DNA of 64,000 nt, from contig CM059579.1 in assembly GCA_030386875.1 (NCBI GenBank), forward strand, positions 18,634,484 through 18,698,483, given 5' to 3'. The stretch is from Morinoia aosen (taxonomy: Eukaryota > Arthropoda > Malacostraca > Amphipoda > Talitridae). Below are positions 58,223 to 64,000 of the stretch, piece by piece. A program made the translations under genes and the position numbers. The notes under the pieces were generated by a model that was not told the origin of the DNA, did no database searches, and saw only the letters and a list, made by a program, of their open reading frames with translations. Within the stretch, counting starts at the first letter, position 1. Every line of letters starts with the position of its first letter.

Positions 58223-58259
58223 GCGCCCCCTCATATCTTAACTGCGGACAGGGGGCGCC
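58223..58259. promoter_or_regulatory. Divergent pair of CTCF-like cores
   Basis: GCGCCCCCT (58223-58231) and AGGGGGCGCC (58250-58259) are the same AGGGGGCGC core in opposite orientations, 18 bp apart. The core fits the conserved AG(R)(K)GGC part of the CTCF motif as known from vertebrates and Drosophila. The surrounding 58150-58320 segment is CpG-rich. Zinc-finger sites of this length also occur by chance in CpG-rich DNA. Confidence 0.3.
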
Positions 58260-58404
58260 GGGCCGCTCGATCTCGAGCTCAGCTCTCGCCTCTCGTCTCA
58301 TGCGAGATGCGTACACACGCAGCGGTCTACATGTGCACCGTCTCTGATAATATGGACGCGATAAATTACCAAGTATTATCTCTGTACAATTCCCTTCAAA
58401 ATTA

Positions 58405-58655
58405 GCAAATTAACTCTTTCACCGCAATTAGTTAAACTTAAGTTCAATATTCAACTCAAATTTGAAGTCAATTGCAGTAAGCAATTCTGAAAATCGCAAG
58501 CATTATCTGGATCGTGCCTTCATTTAGCATTAAGTATTCATGAAAATTGAGTTTGTGACAAATAGTAAGTCAGTAGCATTATTAAAATACCCTCCGTGAC
58601 CACCGGTGGCTCACATTGCGGCCAAACTGTGTAGATGTTGGTTTAGGCTAAACAA
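58405..58655 (+). repeat. Dispersed repeat family, copy C
   Basis: Shares TTAAGTTCAATATTCAACT, GCAATTCTGAAAAT, CGTGCCTTCATTTAGC, ATTAAGTATTCATGAAAATT, GTCAGTAGCATTATTAAAAT and ACCGGTGGCTCACATTGCGG with copies A and B. It carries the most complete set of blocks and is probably closest to the family consensus. Confidence 0.65.
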
Positions 58656-58956
58656 GCATGATGCAGGTGTAAATCTTAAGGAGTGTTTAAGCCTATTCCA
58701 TAACGAGATCGCCGTAAATTTTACCTACCTATAATTACCAACGACATATATCGCAGCTTTTCGGTTGTATTAAATTTGCCCCCGGTGACAGGAGTGACAG
58801 ATGTCACGTAATTCAAAGTGCCGCGCATCGATATAGCTCATGCCTTATTATGTGCAGCTTCGAACCTTGTGTTTGGACGCATCTTTTTGCTCTTCAATTC
58901 TGCTCTAAAATGATTAGCGCTGGCATTGTTGCCGTCGCGAGTCATTTGGCGCGCCA

Positions 58957-58993
58957 TTCCCGCTAGGTGGCGCCGCGCTGTCATAGCGGGAAA
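58957..58993. promoter_or_regulatory. CTCF-like site inside an inverted repeat of E2F-like sites
   Basis: TTCCCGCTA and TAGCGGGAA are perfect 9-bp inverted arms (58958-58992, spacer 17-18 bp). GCGGGAAA matches the E2F consensus exactly, and TTCCCGC is its near-match on the other side. Overlapping the left arm, CCGCTAGGTGGCGCC (58960-58974) matches the CTCF core except at one position. The neighbourhood (58900-59050) is CpG-rich. A 98-codon minus-strand ORF across it (58838-59134) is not recognised. Confidence 0.35.
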
Positions 58994-59491
58994 GCCGCTG
59001 GCTGACAACTCCCAACTTAATCGCCTCGCTGCCTTTGTCTCGATCTCGCGAGAAAGAAGATACTCATCGGTCTCGCTTTGAGGCTGCAATTCACGATGAA
59101 AACCTGTGAAAGCGCTCTCTCTGGTATGCCACATGTACGTGTTCCCAGATGCCGCTAATGCGCTTTAAATTTGTTATTGTACAGAAATTCGTACGTTCTA
59201 GAATTTGTAACGCGTTTTTTTCCTATGTTTTTTGTAGAGCAGGCACCCACGCTTGCTGTGTTTGTAGTGAGCACACGACGCGTTGGATCGAGTATACCGA
59301 TATTACACCGATAAGACTCGTATATATATGTGTTTTAATTTATACGGTTATGGTCAGGTAATTCCTTAACGTTAGTCAAACATTGTGTATTATTTCCGTT
59401 CTCTTGCCTTCCTATTTAAAAATATATTTATATAAGTAGATGTGAGAAGCTTCCCTAAATTGATTGTTTGGGAAGGAAAATTATTTTCGGT
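58994..59491. other. Non-coding sequence, no gene seen
   Basis: CpG-rich to about 59060, AT-rich after. Short ORFs only. Confidence 0.5.
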
Positions 59492-60839
59492 GTAAATATG
59501 TATGGTAAATGTGTAGCGTTGGTCAGTAATCGATTTTCCACTTTTCGGTGCCTGAACCTAGTATATTAATAGAATCAAAATAAACAAGTTTTCTTCTATG
59601 CACTTTCCGTCTCAAATGAGTATTTTACGATTTATAGCGGTAAGTTTAGTTTCGTCTTTGATTACGATCGAATGCGCTCGAATAAACAGCTACTCATCGA
59701 TTTTCGAATTTTTGTTGGTTGAATCATGGTAATTACATCGAAATGAATAACTTTTCTTCTATACACTTTTTTCGTCAAATGAGTATTTAACGAGGTATAG
59801 CTGTGGGTTTGGTTTCGTCTGTGATGACGATCGCGCTGGAAGCGAGTGCGCATTGCAGTGTTGCGGTCCGACGTGCTCCTTGAACTACTTGCCGCTTCAA
59901 ACACTGGAGTTGCGGTAAGTTATTTACCGCTATAGCGAAAAAGAAAGAAGAAAAAAGAAAGAAAAATGTGTACTCGTATTTCCAAGTCGTCACATGTGAT
60001 ACATGCCAACATATTGGCTTTTAAAAGTTTCTTAATATAGGACATCCTAAAACAAATGTTCCATACGAGGAGTACTAATTGACAAACCATCCGAGGTGTA
60101 CAAGTAGATAAGCCATACGAGGCATAATAATAGACAAAATATACGAGGCCCACTAATAGACAAACCATTCGTGGTGTGCTAGTTGTCTAACAAAAGTTCT
60201 ATACTATATAGGAGTACTATATTGACAAACCATCCGAGGTGTACAAATATAGATAAGCCATACGAGGCATAATAATAGGCAAACTATACGAGGTGTACTA
60301 AGACAATTAAGCTATCAGAGGTGTACAAATAGATAGACCATACGAGGCAGATTAATAGACAAAATATACGAGGCATACTAATAGACAAACCATACGTGGC
60401 GTGCCAATAGTCTATCTCTGTCTAGGGTAGTTGAATGAGAAATGAAAAATATGCCCTAAAAATATGCAAAGCCCTATCACAACCAAAAACATATTTCATA
60501 TCTTCTCGATATTCACCACATCATATGCGGACATAGGTACATGGGATAAAATAGAGATACAGTGTAAGCCGGTTACCACTCATGATTGACAAATATCTAC
60601 AAAATATTGGTAGAAATGGGTAAACAAATATATACTCAATATCAAAATTCATAGCTTATACAACATACGGACAGAAAGATAATTTTACTACGATTCACAT
60701 GCGAATAAAATACTCATTTGAGACGGAAAGTGCATAGAAGAAAACTTGTTTATTTCGATCTAATTAACTACGATTAGACACCGAAAAGTGGAAAATCGAT
60801 TACTGACCAACGCTACACACTTACCATACGTATATTTAC
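59492..60839. mobile_element. Element of about 1.35 kb with long terminal inverted repeats
   Basis: The left arm (59492-59627) and the complement of the right arm (60700-60839) match closely. They share GTAAATAT..GTATGGTAA, GTGTAGCGTTGGTCAGTAAT, CGATTTTCCACTTTTCGGTG and TTCTTCTATGCACTTTCCGT followed by CTCAAATGAGTATTTTA. The left arm is followed by a second, diverged direct copy of its inner part (about 59693-59833), offset by about 163 bp. The interior has a purine run (59937-59966) and a 26-bp minisatellite. No transposase ORF is present. No clear target-site duplication was found. Confidence 0.7.
60053..60412 (+). repeat. 26-bp minisatellite in two blocks inside the inverted-repeat element
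   Basis: The unit is approximately GACAAACCATACGAGGTGTA plus CTAATA. GACAAACCATCCGAGGTGTA starts at 60081 and again at 60224, so a block of about 143 bp has itself been duplicated. Later units vary (CAGATTAATA, GCATACTAATA). Confidence 0.88.
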
Positions 60840-61495
60840 GGATTCGAGTACTGTTCATGTATATGTGCTCCTTAATCTACATGGACAATTACTCCTATGC
60901 ACGTACGTTAAAAATATACGAGCATTGTTTCCTTTTCATACGAAGGGATGGCGATTGTTTTCTTTTCATTTAAATTTGAAGTGATGCATTGTTTTCTTCT
61001 TAAATGAAGTGAAGTGACCAGCATGGTTCCTAAGAGGAAAATAGAGTTAATTATTAAATGGCGTGGGCTAAAACGAAGCCATCAGCATTAGTTTATAAAT
61101 GGATAGAGCAATCAACGCGATTTAGAAAACAAATGACAAGGCTGCTGGGTGACTCATCAGTGAAAGCAATGCACACGTGTAGGATAGCCCGTCAGAAATA
61201 GATAGCAGCCTTGCACTTCTTGCAATGGCGAGTGTCAAAATTGTTTCGAAATTTAAAAGAGAAGGAACAGGGAATTTACTCATTGTGTAATTGTTGAACC
61301 TTTACATACACCCATCTGTACATAAATGAGGAAGGGATTATGAGATTGTTTCATTTCGTGTTTGAAATGTGTACTGGCAACGTCTATTGTCGTATTTGAA
61401 CAATCGCGTAAAGATTTGTGGGTAAAGTCTATATTAATTTATTTGACACACCTTTTTTGCAAACTTGTTTGAAGCAATGATGTGATGTTTGGTGT
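60840..61495. other. Non-coding sequence, no gene seen
   Basis: Short ORFs only. Three similar TTGTTT(C/T)CTTTTCAT-type words occur at 60920-61000. Confidence 0.5.
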
Positions 61496-61822
61496 CGAAA
61501 TTAGTGTAGTGGTATATGTAAGCCGAAATTAAATGCACTCATATAGACGCTAAAAATAGTGCAGCTGCAATATACATACAAGCCGAAATCAGAGCAGTCA
61601 TATACAAGCAAGCCAATATTAATGCAACCATGTTTGCGAACCGAAATTAATGGAATACACAGATTCCGCAATTGGTGTAGCTAGTGGTACACTGCATCCA
61701 AACTGAAACATGGAGTGGTGTGAGCTTGCTGAAAATAGTGCAGCGATACATACAAATTGAAATTAGTGCGTTAATTAATATACTGTACGCTGGCTGAAAT
61801 AAATGCAGTACGCGATGCATTT
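61496..61822 (+). repeat. Old, decayed tandem repeat of about 26-37 bp, about 11 copies
   Basis: Variants of CCGAAATTAATGCA followed by a CATATACATACAAG-type stretch recur (CGAAATTAGTGTAG, CCGAAATTAAATGCAC, CCGAAATCAGAGCAG, CCGAAATTAATGGA, CTGAAAATAGTGCAG, TTGAAATTAGTGCG, CTGAAATAAATGCAG). Units are diverged in sequence and length. Confidence 0.65.
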
Positions 61823-61915
61823 TTTGAAAGCTAGAAACAGGGCTTGTAGTAATGCATGTATATATGCAAGCACAAAATGCATTCGTAGTGCGCGCGCGCA
61901 CTGCTCGATCACCCA

Positions 61916-61941
61916 TATATGTATATATATATATATATATT
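61916..61941 (+). repeat. (TA)n microsatellite
   Basis: Alternating T and A with one G interruption. Confidence 0.9.
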
Positions 61942-62445
61942 GTCAGGCCGCACAGGGGTTGTCGAGCCTTTTTGTGTTAGTTACCCATAATCTTAAGTAT
62001 TTTCTTCATGTGTCCAGCTCTCTGAACGCCGACTTATCTATTTCCCCGCGCTGATGTTGCGTTTGTGCATTTACTTTAGTTAGCCCTTAAATATCATTTG
62101 TATTACATGTCGATATTCCAATGTTTCTTGTGTTATCTAGCTAAATACGACTAATATTTTAAATGCAATTTTGAGTGTTGTACCCTGTTATGCAGTAGCT
62201 CACGTCTGTACGCACTATTTTTGCAATAGAAAATAAATCACTGTCTTTGTTAAAATATATCAGTGTATGTGATAGGGACTTCAAAGAGATTCAGCAATTA
62301 GGAAGTCACACCCTGAGGTGAAAAGAGTTTCCTTTCTCCTTGTTGACACAGGCTTTAGTCGTATTTGACACCTAGCCTAATAAGGGGTTTAAGGAGTCAC
62401 CACGGAAGGACGAACTATTTCGCATAGTTGATCGATAGGAATACG

Positions 62446-62806
62446 CTGTCGCAGTTCGGCACTAACAGAATTCACTTCTGTTGCCCTAGCGGTCTTATAC
62501 GGCGCAGACAGTTGCTCGTCTTCCTAACGGTACCACCGTAGTTCGGCACTAACAGAATTTACTTCTGATGCCCTAGCGGACTTATTACGGCGTAGGTGGT
62601 ACCCACACACACACCTCACCCTAGCGGTACCACCGTAGTTCGGCACATAACAGAATTTACTTCTGTTGCCCTAGCGGACTGAATACGGCGCAGGTGGTAC
62701 CCACACTAACCTCACCCCCCACACACACAACGGTACCGCCGTAGTTCGGCACTAACAGAATTTACTTCTGTTGCCCTAGCGGACTGATTACGGCGTAGGC
62801 GGTACC
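62446..62806 (+). repeat. Four-unit array of stem-forming repeats with paired changes in the stems
   Basis: Units at 62446-62511, 62529-62603, 62626-62702 and 62732-62806 (66, 75, 77, 75 nt) are separated by different C/A-rich spacers of 17, 22 and 29 nt. All contain GTTCGGCAC(A)TAACAGAAT, a TTCTG(T/A)TGCCCTAGCGG block and TACGGCG. The ends of each unit are complementary: CTGTC with GACAG in unit 1, GGTACCACC with GGTGGTACC in units 2 and 3, GGTACCGCC with GGCGGTACC in unit 4. Inside, AACAGAA and TTCTGTT form a 7-bp stem (last pair lost in unit 2). Different but still paired outer stems suggest selection on structure, or palindrome-driven conversion. Unit length is tRNA-like but no T-loop is present. 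Function unknown. Confidence 0.75.
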
Positions 62807-62921
62807 CACACGAACCTCAGGAAGGGCAGCTGCGAAGAAAAGCTAGCGCCCCGGAAAAGGTAGCTGTACAGAAGGCAGCCCCTTTTCCACGAACCCTCAC
62901 GTCGACCGCACGACGGTATCG

Positions 62922-62923
<2 letters not shown>

Positions 62924-62967
<44 letters not shown>
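62924..62967 (+). repeat. (AT)n microsatellite, about 22 repeats
   Basis: Uninterrupted alternation of A and T, flanked by unique sequence. Confidence 0.95.
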
Positions 62968-62968
<1 letters not shown>

Positions 62969-64000
62969 CTGCCTTCCTTGGAGGGGAAGATTTGTACACA
63001 ATTGGGAATCAAAAAACGAGATCAGAATGAAGCAAATTCAACGTCTGAATTTCACTTCTTTTTGAAGAGACTGACGATCTTTATTGAGGTTTATTATTCG
63101 AGAACATTTCATGAGCTGAATAATCTTTAACTTGAACATGTCGAGGTAAACAATTTTCAACTCATACGCTAAATTATCATATCTGAAATCAATCGAGATT
63201 TGATGGATTCACTGATTAATTTTAATCAATTCATCCACCTAGTGATGAATCATCTATAATTTATCAACGTGTTTTCCAATTCACTTACATTCTCAATGAT
63301 TTTTTAATTATTAATATACGTAATAATCAATCACCAAATTCATCAACATATCGATCTATTAATTATTCAGTTAATCCACGTGATGGCAAATGGAACAATT
63401 CACCCACGTGATCAGCAGTAATATAAATCATCCACGTGTTGATCAGTCATCCAGTTCAAGAAAAGGGCATGCAAAATTCACCGTTGATACAGCCAGTTTT
63501 TCCAATGCGTAGTGTATATATATTCTCTCCTTGTGCGACTTTGAGGGATTTTTGCTACAGTAATACAGATGTCATCCGACAGTAAGGTGAAGGCTGCAGC
63601 TACTTCGCTGCGCAGTAGGGTTATCGAATGCACACAAAGCCTTAATTCACATCACTTAATTCTGCATTTCTTGGTTCTATTCTATATATTGAACATCGAT
63701 CGTTATAAACCAGAACATTATGAGTGCAAATATAGGTTGTTACTGTTCTGCTCAGATCCTTTCTACTCTCACTGATACAGACTGACAGTTGCTCGATTAA
63801 TTCGGCATAAGTGATATATATTACTGTTGCGAACTGGTCATGACTTGACTGAAAAAAAAAACAGAGTGAGTGTTCGTGTAACTTCCAGCAAGGTTTCCTG
63901 AAATATACTAATCGTTATTTAATTGACTTACTAAAAAAAAGCAGAGTATCACTGTGACGTATAATCATCGTAATTATAATTGGGCTCTAAGCAATTTAAG
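62968..64000. other. AT-rich non-coding sequence to window end
   Basis: The stretch 63180-63460 is repetitive in feel, with many AATTCATC and AATCAT words. Three copies of a 28-bp-spaced CACGTG motif are listed separately. No gene is seen; the longest ORF is 68 codons (63569-63775), unrecognised. Confidence 0.5.
63372..63440 (+). repeat. Three 28-bp-spaced CCACGTG motifs in a decayed repeat
   Basis: CACGTG begins at 63377, 63405 and 63433, exactly 28 bp apart, each preceded by AATCC, CACC or CATC and followed by TGAT- or TTGATC-type sequence. This is probably the better-preserved end of an old tandem repeat that extends left to about 63200. CACGTG is also a bHLH E-box. Confidence 0.55.

Noticed and set aside
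62446-62806. tRNA gene cluster or CRISPR-like array
   Set aside because: The units are about 75 nt, and a 5-bp stem with a 7-nt loop can be drawn. However, there is no T-loop GTTCRA motif, the would-be anticodon would be UUA (reading stop UAA), and the spacers are short simple C/A-rich sequence, not unique spacers. A eukaryotic context also argues against CRISPR.

Overview
This 64 kb window looks like a non-coding stretch of an animal nuclear genome, most likely an arthropod and probably an insect. The evidence is an AT-rich background with scattered CpG-rich patches, no operons or dense long ORFs, many short foldback (MITE-like) elements, a retroposon family with target-site duplications and a (TAA)n tail, a candidate 67-nt intron, and abundant minisatellites. 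No marker gene fixes the species. I recognise no protein-coding gene with a known domain, no tRNA or rRNA gene, and no reverse transcriptase or transposase. The long ORFs all lie inside tandem arrays and are best explained as stop-free repeat units.

Layout. 1-13 kb: AT-rich sequence with a foldback element (877-1165), a tandem duplication (2035-2404), a 190-bp MITE (2670-2862; second copy near 20.2 kb), a 1.67-kb TIR element with another foldback inside it (6571-8240) and a 114-bp hairpin MITE (10613-10726). 13-15 kb: two adjoining minisatellites (19-bp and 27-bp units). 15-23.7 kb: unique sequence with a few enhancer-like patches and one copy of a dispersed repeat. 23.7-29.8 kb: a 31-bp minisatellite in two blocks, with a probable solo LTR between them. 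31.6-34.9 kb: a 22-bp and a 54-bp minisatellite. 35-48 kb: mostly unique, with short minisatellites and an uncertain 171-codon repetitive ORF. 48.5-54.6 kb: a retroposon copy with target-site duplications, followed by a C-rich 29/30-bp array, a 13/14-bp array and an 11-bp array. 55-59 kb: the most regulatory-looking part, with a phased, alternating-orientation CCAAT-box array and CTCF/E2F-like motifs. 59.5-64 kb: a long-inverted-repeat element, old decayed minisatellites and a four-unit array of stem-forming repeats whose stems show paired changes.

The nine main minisatellite blocks, each stop-free in several frames, add up to about 12.6 kb, roughly a fifth of the window. The two observations most worth following are the CCAAT array at 55072-55477 (CCAAT/ATTGG boxes at 34-35 bp steps, some embedded in a T-box-like palindrome) and the structured repeat array at 62446-62806, whose outer stems differ between units yet remain complementary. 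A pair of insertions at 42.5 and 48.5 kb also defines a short retroposon family with a fixed 5' end. Everything here is read by eye. Repeat family names, conservation and transcription cannot be judged from this window alone.
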